Origin: Bdellovibrionales bacterium
GTDB taxonomy: Bacteria > Bdellovibrionota > Bdellovibrionia > Bdellovibrionales > UBA1609
Reading direction: 5' to 3'
Assembly: GCA_026648125.1 (NCBI GenBank)
Contig: JAPKGD010000151.1
Coordinates: 1 to 5,656, forward strand
DNA: 5,656 nt
Shown here piece after piece: positions 1-5,656 of the stretch. The position numbers were made by a program, and so were the translations under genes. Under the pieces are notes generated by a model. It was not told the DNA's origin. It searched no databases and worked only from the letters and a program-made list of their open reading frames with translations. How positions within the stretch are numbered: position 1 is the first letter of the stretch; every line of letters starts with the position of its first letter.

Positions 1-397
1 CCTTCTTTAAACTTCTGTTCTCAACTTCCAAGTTTTGACTGCGAAGTGCGTTAGCAATGTTGATTCGAACTTCGTCAATTTTAAAGGGTTTTAAAATATA
101 GTCATAGGCGCCTAGCTTCATCGCCTCAACCGCAGTTTCGGTTGTTCCAAAGGCCGTAATCAACATAAAGAGAATGTCGGGATATTGTGCCTTTACCTCT
201 TTTAAGAGCTCGATGCCCGTAAGATTGGGCATTTGCATATCTGATATCACCATATCAAACGAGCGCTTCTTTATCATGTCTAAGGCTTTTGCACCGTCTT
301 CTGCGCAAGTGACTTCGTAACCCTCCTTGCGCAACATGATCTCCAAAAACTCTCGAATGGATTCTTCGTCATCAACTACTAATATTCTAGGCTTCAT
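1..397 (-). CDS. pilR: PilR-like response regulator, receiver domain (partial, cut by window start)
   Basis: The first 132 residues of a two-component response regulator are present. The rest runs off the left edge. The receiver domain is complete: acidic pocket D9-D10, phospho-acceptor D53 in ISDMQMP, T81 in the LITAFGT stretch and K103 in ILKPFK. The protein then enters a linker near residue 115-132 that looks helical (NALRSQNLEVENRSLKK). That sequence style, and the position directly downstream of a PilS-type kinase, fit the NtrC-family regulator PilR, which activates sigma-54 promoters such as that of pilA. The AAA+ and HTH domains that would prove this lie outside the window. The ATG at 395-397 is preceded on the minus strand by GAGGTG (402-407), a good ribosome binding site. 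The gap to the pilS stop is 48 nt. Receiver identity is certain; the PilR name rests on context. Confidence 0.85.
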   Translation of the reverse strand, partial: MKPRILVVDDEESIREFLEIMLRKEGYEVTCAEDGAKALDMIKKRSFDMVISDMQMPNLTGIELLKEVKAQYPDILFMLITAFGTTETAVEAMKLGAYDYILKPFKIDEVRINIANALRSQNLEVENRSLKK

Positions 398-449
398 TCC
401 GCACCTCGCTGCTCAATTCTAGTTTGCTGTTCAATTCCAATAAAATCAT
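387..449 (-). CDS. possible 20-aa mini-cistron coupling pilS to pilR
   Basis: A short minus-strand reading frame starts with an ATG that overlaps the pilS stop as ATGA (446-449). It runs through the whole pilS-pilR gap and stops with TAG at 387-389, just inside pilR. It therefore overlaps the pilR start by 11 nt in another frame. The predicted peptide is MILLELNSKLELSSEVRNEA. A weak AGAAG lies 4 nt before the ATG. Such a frame could keep ribosomes moving from pilS into pilR. It is short enough to occur by chance and partly reflects the direct repeat here, so it is offered as a candidate only. Confidence 0.2.
   Translation of the reverse strand: MILLELNSKLELSSEVRNEA
408..437 (-). repeat. 12-nt direct repeat in the pilS-pilR gap
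   Basis: On the minus strand GAATTGAACAGC (437-426) and GAATTGAGCAGC (419-408) match at 11 of 12 positions, with an 18-nt period and a 6-nt spacer. The downstream copy abuts the pilR ribosome binding site. It may be a small local duplication or a binding or processing site; no known operator is recognised. Confidence 0.5.
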
Positions 450-2131
450 TTAGCTTCTCTTAAAAATGGGCGATTCGGCGTTAGATGGTCGCGAACTCCT
501 GGAAAATCCAAGACGAATGTCGTGCCTTTTCCTTGCTCACTCTCTACTCTCACAATCGCATCGTGAACTTCTAAAATTTTATGAGTTACAGCCAGCCCAA
601 GTCCAGTGCCCTTGGGTTTAGTCGTAAAAAACGGCTCGAATATCCTTTGTCGCGTGACTTCATCCATTCCATGCCCATTATCGCTAATTTTCACCACAAA
701 TCGGTCCTGAACATCGAATGTTTCGATTTTCAACTGGGGATTGTTCGATTTGCTCATGCTCTGACACGAATTGATGATTATATTCAACAGGGCCTGCTTC
801 AATTTATCCTCGTGACCGTGGATCTCCTGCTTCCCCTTGAGTTCAGCAATTTGTTCAAGTCCTGAGGTTAATTCAGTGTTAAATCTAATGACTTCTAATA
901 CCTCACGGATGACCTTGTTTAAATCAACAATATGTTCCGGCTTAGTTTCTGGCCTCACATATTCCAGAAATTCAGTTATGAGTCCATTCAATCGATCAAT
1001 CTCTCTCGTGATAATTCGCATGAGCTTTAGATCTTCTTCACCATATTTTTCTGGCTGACTGATCATCAGCTGGACGGATCCACTTAGGCTTGCCAAGGGA
1101 TTTCGAATTTCATGAGCAATTCCTGCAGCCAACTGGCCGACGGCCGCCAATTTCTCTTTCTGTCTGACTGCCGCCTCAAGACGCTTCACTTCTGTGCGGT
1201 CCTGACAAAGTACGATATGGCCCGTTAACTCACCCTTATCGTTCTTAAGGGGAGAAATAATGACTTCAATAATTTGCTTTTGTCGATTTTTGTTCAAAAA
1301 CTCGACATCGACTTGCCTCATGTCGCTTTGGTGACCATGAAGTGAAACTACATTCGATTCGAGATGTAGTTCCGGAAAGAGCTGACTCAAGGGACGGCCT
1401 TCTAGCTTCAAGCCATCTAACATCTTTGACGCCGCTGGATTTGCAGACAAAATTTCTCCAGAATCAGATACCGTCAATAGGCCGGTTCCGATATTTTCAA
1501 CTATCAACTTATTCAGATCTTGAAGGTTCTCAAGTCGTCTCACTGTGCGGGTGAGAGCGTCTCCCATAAAATTCATCTGCTCCGAAAGATTTCCACTTAG
1601 ATAGGCGACAGAGAAAAAAGCAAGATTATTGAGTGTGGCAAGAAAGTAGAGGTTCTCTCCCCCTGTAGACGGAGAAATAAGTAAAAGCATCCCATAGAGC
1701 AAGGAGGTCCAAAGCGCTTGCGTAAATGCTCCTCTCCTTTGAAACACCAACCCCGCAAGGATAATATCCACGAGATAGAGAAAAAAGAAGAGCGAAGTGG
1801 CCGCACCCGTATGATGCACCATCATCGTGATTGCCAATGCATCAAGTCCAAAGAGAAATCCATGAATGGACTTTTTGCCTTCTAATTCATTCCAAAACAA
1901 AAAATAGGCACTGTTACATAGAAACACCACAGCCATGACGCCATAAACCGGCAACCAAATAGAGGGCGCTAAAAACTCCCCTTGCATGAGCTGAAACAAA
2001 ATGGCCAATAGAAACACTGAGATTAAGAGCCCACTGCGCAAACCATGAACAAGTTGAAGTCGCCGGTTCGACTCAGAGTGAGCTGAGCTAAGAGCAAGAG
2101 CACCACCTTGTATGACTTCTAGCCCTCGCAC
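446..2131 (-). CDS. pilS: PilS-like membrane sensor histidine kinase
   Basis: A 561-residue sensor kinase, partner of the downstream PilR-like regulator, in the classical system controlling pilin transcription. Six hydrophobic segments lie at about 33-50, 57-80, 90-109, 111-130, 136-153 and 161-180, as in PilS of Pseudomonas and Myxococcus. A PAS-like domain follows at about 205-315. The HisKA domain has phospho-acceptor H340 in AAGIAHEIRNPLASL. The ATPase domain has N-box N450/N454 (LLNIIINS), the G1 box D484-N485-G486-H-G488, the F-box FEPFF at 498-502 and the G2 box GTGLGL at 508-513. The start is a GTG at 2129-2131. It directly abuts the pilC TAG, with GGAGG (2136-2140) four bases before it inside the end of pilC. 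The next in-frame ATG (residue 49) would delete the first membrane segment, so GTG is preferred. All catalytic boxes are intact. The sensed signal cannot be read from the sequence; in Pseudomonas it is the pilin itself. Confidence 0.92.
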   Translation of the reverse strand: MRGLEVIQGGALALSSAHSESNRRLQLVHGLRSGLLISVFLLAILFQLMQGEFLAPSIWLPVYGVMAVVFLCNSAYFLFWNELEGKKSIHGFLFGLDALAITMMVHHTGAATSLFFFLYLVDIILAGLVFQRRGAFTQALWTSLLYGMLLLISPSTGGENLYFLATLNNLAFFSVAYLSGNLSEQMNFMGDALTRTVRRLENLQDLNKLIVENIGTGLLTVSDSGEILSANPAASKMLDGLKLEGRPLSQLFPELHLESNVVSLHGHQSDMRQVDVEFLNKNRQKQIIEVIISPLKNDKGELTGHIVLCQDRTEVKRLEAAVRQKEKLAAVGQLAAGIAHEIRNPLASLSGSVQLMISQPEKYGEEDLKLMRIITREIDRLNGLITEFLEYVRPETKPEHIVDLNKVIREVLEVIRFNTELTSGLEQIAELKGKQEIHGHEDKLKQALLNIIINSCQSMSKSNNPQLKIETFDVQDRFVVKISDNGHGMDEVTRQRIFEPFFTTKPKGTGLGLAVTHKILEVHDAIVRVESEQGKGTTFVLDFPGVRDHLTPNRPFLREAK

Positions 2132-3355
2132 CTAGCCTCCAGAAATTGCGCCGGCAAGGTTAAACACGGGGAGGTACATCGCGATCACTATCACCGCAAT
2201 AACTCCACCTAAAAACACCATAAGTATAGGTTCAATCATGCTGGTCAGTGCAGCCGCTGCGGCCTCAACTTCGTCCTCATAAAAATCGGCCACTTTTGAT
2301 AGCATCGTATCCATATTACCGGTGGCCTCTCCAATCGCGATCATTTGGGTCACCATGGTTGGAAAGTATTTACTTTTCTGAAGAGGTTCGGCAAGTGAGC
2401 GACCTCGAGAAACTACATCCTTTGCGTCAATTAACAGCTTTTCGATCACGTAATTTCCTGAAGTAGATCCCGCAATTTCGATGGCATCAATGATTCGAAC
2501 GCCCGCTCCAAGCAATGTTGATAGGGTTCTTGCAACTCGGGCAATTGCTGTCTTTTGAATTAAGGTCCCAAACAACGGTGTGTCGATAAACACCTGGTCA
2601 AAGAACTGACGTCCGTCATCCGTTTCGTAGTACGATTTCAAAACAAAAAATACTCCGATAATTCCACCGAACAAAATATACCAATAACCTTGGAACCAAT
2701 TACTCATGTCGACAACCATTTGGGTGAGCCATGGAAGCTCCTGCCCCGACTGCTTAAACATTTTTACGAAACTAGGTATTACAAAAATCATAATTCCCGT
2801 AATAACCAAGGCCGCCACAGCAATAATTCCGGCTGGGTACCAGAGGGCTCCGACAACCTTACCCTTAATCTTCGCCGCCTTCTCAATGTACTCCGCGAGT
2901 CGATTCAATACGACTTCGAGCACACCACCCTCTTCGCCGGCGCGAACCAGATTAGTGTAAAGTCGATCGAAGACACTTGGAAATTGGGACATGGCTTCAG
3001 CCAACGGACGTCCTTTTGAAACAGCATCAAGAACTCCCTGCACAGCAACCTGCATTCCTTGAGTCCGACCGCCCACCGCCATGGCCTCTAATGACTGCAA
3101 AATTGGTACACCCGAACCAACTAACACTGCGAACTGCCGAGTAAAGATCTGCAAATCTTTTGCTGCAACTTTGATCTTGCGCTTGCGCAGTGGCTGAGCA
3201 TTTCGCCTCGTGACAGTACCCTTTGGCGTCACAGCCAAAGGAATCATTTTTTGGGCGCGTAGTTTGATGCGAGCCTCTGTCTCATTGGCTGCTTCCAGTT
3301 CGCCACGAACTGTTCGTCCGTCCGCCGCTTTAGCCTGGAACTCATAAGCACCCAT
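2132..3355 (-). CDS. pilC: PilC type IV pilus inner-membrane platform protein
   Basis: A complete 407-residue GspF/PilC family protein, the usual length. This polytopic inner-membrane platform couples the cytoplasmic ATPases PilB and PilT to pilin insertion and removal. It starts with the usual cytoplasmic MGAYEFQAKAADGRTVRGEL lead. It contains two T2SSF repeats, about 71-195 (FTRQFAVLVGSGVPILQSLE, then FPSVFDRLYTNLVRAGEEGG) and about 274-398 (VARTLSTLLGAGVRIIDAIE, then FPTMVTQMIAIGEATG). Membrane segments lie at about 168-195, 224-241 and 376-398. The ATG at 3353-3355 overlaps the pilT TAA by one base (TAATG), with GGGAG (3360-3364) as ribosome binding site. Together with the direct abutment to pilS, this indicates translational coupling within one operon. 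No defect is seen. Confidence 0.95.
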   Translation of the reverse strand: MGAYEFQAKAADGRTVRGELEAANETEARIKLRAQKMIPLAVTPKGTVTRRNAQPLRKRKIKVAAKDLQIFTRQFAVLVGSGVPILQSLEAMAVGGRTQGMQVAVQGVLDAVSKGRPLAEAMSQFPSVFDRLYTNLVRAGEEGGVLEVVLNRLAEYIEKAAKIKGKVVGALWYPAGIIAVAALVITGIMIFVIPSFVKMFKQSGQELPWLTQMVVDMSNWFQGYWYILFGGIIGVFFVLKSYYETDDGRQFFDQVFIDTPLFGTLIQKTAIARVARTLSTLLGAGVRIIDAIEIAGSTSGNYVIEKLLIDAKDVVSRGRSLAEPLQKSKYFPTMVTQMIAIGEATGNMDTMLSKVADFYEDEVEAAAAALTSMIEPILMVFLGGVIAVIVIAMYLPVFNLAGAISGG

Positions 3356-4125
3356 TAGACTCCCGCCTGCTTAAGCAGTTTGTCGAGTTCCTCTGGGTCG
3401 TTACTTGCGGTAAATGCCGTGGCCAAATCAATTCTCCGCTTCATCACCAATTTGAGCAGTGATTGATTGAGCGTGATCATTCCCGTCTTGTCTTGCCCAA
3501 CCTGCATCATTCCGTAAATTTGATGCAGTTTATTTTCTCGGATTAAGTTTCGAATATTAGGATTTAAGATCAACAGTTCAATCGCTGGGACCATCCCCCC
3601 CTGAGAACTGGGAAGGAGTCTTTGAGAAATCACTGCATTGAGGACAAAGCTGAGTTGAACTCGAATTCGCTCTTGCTGCTCAGGTGGAAAAACACCGACT
3701 AAACGCGTAATCGTGGATATTGCTGAATTCGTGTGTAGTGTCGCAAAAACCAAATGCCCCGTTTCGGCGACAGTCAATGCGGCCTCAATCGATTCGTGAT
3801 CACGCATCTCACCGAGCACACACACGTCAGGGTCCTGCCTTAAAATCTGGCGAAGAGCCATTCGAAAACTCGCTGAGTCGGTTCCGATTTCCCGTTGATT
3901 TACAATACAGTTCTTATGCTGGTGCATGTACTCAATCGGATCTTCGATTGTAATAATATGGCCACGTAACTCACGATTGATCTTATCCACCATAGCGGCA
4001 ATCGTGGTGGATTTTCCAGAACCCGTCGGACCGGTGACGAGAACAAGGCCCGATGGATATTGAACGAGATCTCGCAAAGCTTTAGGCAACCCCAATGAGT
4101 CGATATCCGCACGGCGCCATTGCAA
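3355..4125 (-). pseudogene. pilT: PilT twitching-motility ATPase, 5'-truncated at the composition junction
   Basis: The C-terminal ~250 residues of the hexameric retraction ATPase PilT, which powers pilus disassembly and twitching. Numbering from a TTG at 4123-4125, visible motifs are Walker A GPTGSGKST (32-40), the Asp box TIEDPIEY (59-66), Walker B VCVLGEMRD with E106, and the His box TGHLVFATLHT with H124 and H131. The C-terminal motif IRNLIRE (191-197) is the PilT signature linked to retraction. In full-length PilT (about 345 residues) Walker A sits near residue 135, so roughly 100 N-terminal residues (the PAS-like domain) are missing. Genuine PilT sequence ends near DIDSLGLP. The residues before it (QWRRA) are encoded by GC-rich DNA belonging to an E2 gene on the other strand, and no ribosome binding site precedes the TTG. 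The real breakpoint is at about 4101-4112. pilB, normally upstream, is absent. The truncation may be an artefact of a chimeric join. Confidence 0.9.
4101..4112. other. junction between moderate-GC pilus operon and GC-rich foreign segment
   Basis: PilT homology on the minus strand fades after DIDSLGLP (codons down to about 4105-4107). E2 homology on the plus strand begins at PHGAIAMADV (from 4107). Base composition changes abruptly here: the 60 bases 4141-4200 contain only six A/T, whereas the pil genes are mixed. Both genes lose their 5' ends at the same point, which no normal gene arrangement explains. No IS end, target duplication or tRNA is visible. Confidence 0.85.
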
Positions 4126-4130
4126 TGGCG
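4115..4130. repeat. 16-bp perfect palindrome next to the left junction
   Basis: CGCCATTGCAATGGCG is identical to its own reverse complement. It lies 3 to 14 bases to the right of the join, inside the E2 reading frame where it encodes AIAMA. A related imperfect version (CGCCATTCTATTGGCG, 13 of 16 identical) sits at 5432-5447, at the second suspected join. Chance or codon constraint is possible. Confidence 0.5.
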
Positions 4131-4873
4131 GACGTCGAGCGGGCCGCGGGCGCGAGGGCCGCCGCGGAGGGGGAACCGGCCGCGGCGGGGGCGGAGGGGA
4201 AGGAGGCGGAGCGCGCCCTCGCGATGCGCCGGGCGATCGCCGCGGCGATGGCGCGATCGAAGCGCGAGATACCCCATTACTACCTCGCCACCGACGTCGA
4301 CATGAGCCGGGCCCAGGCGTGGCTCACGGCCGAGAACCTCCGGCGGCCCGTGAGCGAGCGGCTCCTCCTGGCGGTGCTCCAGCTCAAGGCCGTCGCGCTG
4401 GCGCTGCGCGAGGTGCCGGAGCTCAATGGCTTCTGGGTGGACGGCGCGCTCCGCCCGTCGGCGGCCGTGCACCTCGGCGTCGCGATCTCGCTGCGGAGGG
4501 GCGGGCTCGTCGCCCCCGCGATCCACGACGTCGACGGGAAGCCGCTCGGAGCATTGATGGCCGAGCTCGGCGACCTGACGCGCCGCGCGCGGGCGGGCAC
4601 CCTGCGCAGCTCCGAGATGGCCGATCCGACGATCACGGTCACGAACCTCGGCGATCAGGGCGCCATGCTCGTCCACGGCGTCATCTATCCGCCGCAGGTG
4701 GCGCTGGTGGGGCTCGGCAAGGTGACGGAGCGGCCATGGGCGGCGGGCGGGATGCTCGGCGCGCGGCCGGTGCTCACCGCCACGCTCTCCGCCGATCACC
4801 GCGCGAGCGACGGTCATCGAGGGAGCCTGTTCCTCGATGCCCTCTCACGATGGTTGCAGGAGCCCGAGAAGCT

Positions 4874-5125
4874 ATGAACGACCCTGTCCTCGACGCCGTG
4901 CGCCGCGTCCTCGCCGGGGTGGCGCCCGAGGCCGACCTCGACGCGCTGCCCCCCGACGCGAGCCTGCGCGACGAGCTCGATCTCGATTCGATGGATTTCT
5001 TGAGCTTCGTCATCGGCCTGCACAAGGTCCTCGGCGTCGAGATCCCGGAGGCCGACTACGGCAAGCTCTCGACGCTCGGGGGCTGCGTGGCCTACCTCGA
5101 GGCCAGGGTGAAGCGGGGCTCGTGA
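4874..5125 (+). CDS. acyl carrier protein (phosphopantetheine-binding)
   Basis: A complete 83-residue acyl carrier protein of normal length, and the only apparently intact gene in the GC-rich segment. The attachment site is S39 in DELDLDSMDFLSF, matching the conserved DSM/DSL motif that receives the 4'-phosphopantetheine arm. Helix 1 (VLDAVRRVLAGV), the acidic helix after S39 and the terminal helix (GCVAYLEARVK) follow the fold. The ATG overlaps the E2 stop as ATGA (4874-4877), so the two are translationally coupled. AGGAG lies at 4858-4862. This is probably not the fatty-acid synthase AcpP, because its neighbour is an E2 subunit rather than fab genes. The coupling suggests a carrier dedicated to acyl groups produced by the 2-oxo acid dehydrogenase complex, which is an inference. 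Stand-alone ACPs beside E1/E2 genes occur in some proteobacteria. Confidence 0.88.
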   Translation: MNDPVLDAVRRVLAGVAPEADLDALPPDASLRDELDLDSMDFLSFVIGLHKVLGVEIPEADYGKLSTLGGCVAYLEARVKRGS

Positions 5126-5140
5126 CCCGGCCCGCGTCGA

Positions 5141-5437
5141 TCACCTGCTCGTGCGCATCCCTCGACCTTGATCGGCGCCGAGCGCGTCCAGGAGGGCCGC
5201 GCCGACGGCGGCGGCGAAGGCGTCGAGCGTGCGGGGCTCCGTCCAGCGCTCGGCCTCGCGGGGGTCGAGGGCGTGGTGGGTCTCGATGAGGACCGAGGGC
5301 ATCGGCGGGCGGCGCAGGACGAAGATCCGCTGGTCGGGGGTGTGGCGGTCGACGAAGACCCCGGGCTGGACGGGGTCGGGGTCGTAGAGCCCCGTGTACT
5401 CGGCCCCGCCATAAGGGAGCAGCCCGGACTCCGCCAT
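5141..5437 (-). pseudogene. N-acetylmuramoyl-L-alanine amidase (Amidase_3), C-terminal fragment
   Basis: The last ~98 residues of what looks like a zinc-dependent cell-wall amidase, which cleaves the bond between N-acetylmuramic acid and the L-Ala of the stem peptide. The diagnostic part is IFVLRRPPMPSVLIETHHAL followed by an Ala-rich terminal helix (LDAFAAAVGAALLDAL). It matches the Amidase_3 ending in which the Glu (E52 here) is catalytic. The zinc-binding His/Glu/His motifs of the N-terminal half are absent. The ATG at 5435-5437 is not a credible start: the frame stays open upstream and continues into DNA-glycosylase-like sequence, indicating a second join near 5438-5450. It converges on the ACP gene with only 15 nt between the two stops and no obvious terminator hairpin. 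Family call is moderately sure; the truncation is clear. Confidence 0.65.
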
Positions 5438-5447
5438 TCTATTGGCG
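5432..5447. repeat. imperfect inverted repeat at the amidase/AlkA join
   Basis: CGCCATTCTATTGGCG has 5-bp arms CGCCA/TGGCG around a 6-base centre. It coincides with the place where amidase-like sequence gives way to glycosylase-like sequence. It resembles the palindrome at 4115-4130 in 13 of 16 positions. The AATAGA codons here are unusually AT-rich for this segment. Confidence 0.4.
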
Positions 5448-5635
5448 ACGGCGCGGGCGAGCGCGAGGACGGCGCGGGCGCGGGCGGCAGGGACGCCGAC
5501 GGCGGCGATGTCCGACTCGGCGGCGGCGGCGAGGCGATCAGGGGGCGGGAAGAGGCGCGAGAGGCCGGGGAACGGCGATTCGATGGGATCGCCGAACCGC
5601 TCGACGAGGCGGCCGCTCAGCGTGGTGGCCGCTTT
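5444..5635 (-). pseudogene. AlkA/Ada-type DNA-3-methyladenine glycosylase, internal fragment
   Basis: About 64 codons, in the same frame as the amidase fragment, read KAATTLSGRLVERFGDPIES, then PFPGLSRLFPPPDRLAAA, ending in SDIAAVGVPAARARAVLALA. This is the pattern of the middle of AlkA (also the C-terminal half of some Ada proteins): AATTLAGRLVxRFG, then PGLxxLFPxPexLA, then a G-x-x-x-x-RA-x-A-x-x-ALA helix. AlkA flips out and excises alkylated bases. The LPGIG helix-hairpin-helix and the catalytic Asp, which come later, are missing because the frame passes into amidase sequence. Upstream an in-frame TGA (5636-5638) is met just where composition turns AT-rich. The piece has no start and no end and cannot make a working enzyme. 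Confidence 0.6.
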
Positions 5636-5656
5636 TCATTCTTCATTTGGCGCTTC
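5633..5656. other. AT-rich end segment after a probable third junction
   Basis: After the GC-rich glycosylase fragment the last ~24 bases (TTTTCATTCTTCATTTGGCG, then CTTC) are clearly lower in GC. On the minus strand the glycosylase frame meets TGA at 5636-5638, preceded by codons reading EAPNEE, which could be the C-terminus of another gene. It is too short to identify or to say whether it belongs to the same genome as the pilus operon. Confidence 0.5.

Larger units (their letters stand above)
4095..4877 (+). pseudogene. 2-oxo acid dehydrogenase E2 acyltransferase, C-terminal catalytic part (5'-truncated)
   Basis: The catalytic core of a dihydrolipoamide acyltransferase, which moves an acyl group from lipoate to coenzyme A in pyruvate or branched-chain 2-oxo acid dehydrogenase complexes. 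Residues 5-18 (PHGAIAMADVERAA) match the end of a peripheral subunit-binding domain. An Ala/Glu-rich linker (about 19-40) follows. The core runs from about 41 to 256, beginning ALAMRRAIAAAMARSKREIPHYY. The TVTNLG motif is at 181-186 and the active-site DHRASDG at 234-240, with catalytic H235 and D239 present. The lipoyl domain and most of the binding domain are missing, since a full E2 usually exceeds 400 residues. The first four residues (MSRY) come from DNA on the PilT side, so this ATG is accidental. Nearly all third codon positions are G or C, unlike the pil genes. The stop overlaps the start of the acyl carrier protein gene. Substrate class (acetyl or branched acyl) cannot be decided. Confidence 0.88.

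Noticed and set aside
2690..3019. 109-residue plus-strand open frame opposite pilC
   Set aside because: Antisense shadow of a gene with complete, conserved PilC motifs; no ribosome binding site and no recognisable domain.
4123..4125. TTG as a genuine start of a short PilT
   Set aside because: No ribosome binding site precedes it, the sequence there belongs to an E2 codon run, and the missing N-terminal domain is conserved in PilT. The short form is explained by the junction.
3900..4817. 305-residue minus-strand open frame crossing the junction
   Set aside because: It is antisense to E2 in GC-rich DNA, where stop codons are rare. The product is Arg/Ala/Gly-rich low-complexity sequence with no recognisable family, and its last part runs in the wrong frame through pilT.
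4319..5125. 268-residue plus-strand open frame
   Set aside because: The first ~185 residues are an out-of-frame shadow of E2 (Arg/Ala-rich, no motifs). Only its last 83 residues are real, being the ACP gene that starts at 4874.
5126..5140. Bidirectional terminator between the convergent ACP and amidase ends
   Set aside because: The 15-nt gap is GC-rich but contains no clear inverted repeat with a T-run.
4107..5635. Mobile element, integron cassette array or genomic island with its own integration genes
   Set aside because: There is no transposase, integrase, attC-like long hairpin, IS terminal repeat or visible target duplication. The cargo consists of broken housekeeping-type genes rather than complete cassettes.

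Overview
The window is a composite of at least two kinds of DNA. Positions 1 to about 4105 have moderate GC and carry four tightly packed minus-strand genes of a type IV pilus operon. In transcription order they are pilT (cut at its 5' end), pilC, pilS and pilR (cut by the window start). This order matches the pilB-T-C-S-R arrangement known from Myxococcus and predatory Bdellovibrio-type bacteria. The moderate GC and the protein style suggest a Bdellovibrionota-like or other former deltaproteobacterial genome. That placement is an inference from family knowledge, not from a search.

At about 4101-4112 the sequence switches abruptly to very GC-rich DNA with almost exclusively G or C at third codon positions. 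This segment (about 4107-5635) looks like a high-GC myxobacterium (Polyangiales-like) or similar. It holds the C-terminal part of a 2-oxo acid dehydrogenase E2 acyltransferase, overlapped by a complete small acyl carrier protein gene. Convergent to these is the C-terminal end of an Amidase_3-type N-acetylmuramoyl-L-alanine amidase, which is joined in frame to an internal piece of an AlkA-type DNA glycosylase. At about 5633-5638 the sequence becomes AT-rich again for the last ~20 bases.

The left part is a coherent system. PilT retracts pili, PilC is the inner-membrane platform, and PilS/PilR is the two-component system that classically drives sigma-54-dependent pilin transcription. The start/stop spacings (1-nt overlap of pilT/pilC, direct abutment of pilC/pilS) argue for one translationally coupled transcript. 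A possible 20-codon mini-cistron bridges pilS and pilR.

The right part is best read as several gene fragments joined together. Three genes are cut at internal positions exactly where composition or homology changes: PilT and E2 head to head, and amidase against AlkA. There is no transposase, integrase or RNA gene to explain this. The simplest explanation is a chimeric read or assembly. A real insertion of foreign fragments into pilT is the exciting alternative and can be tested by read coverage across the joins.
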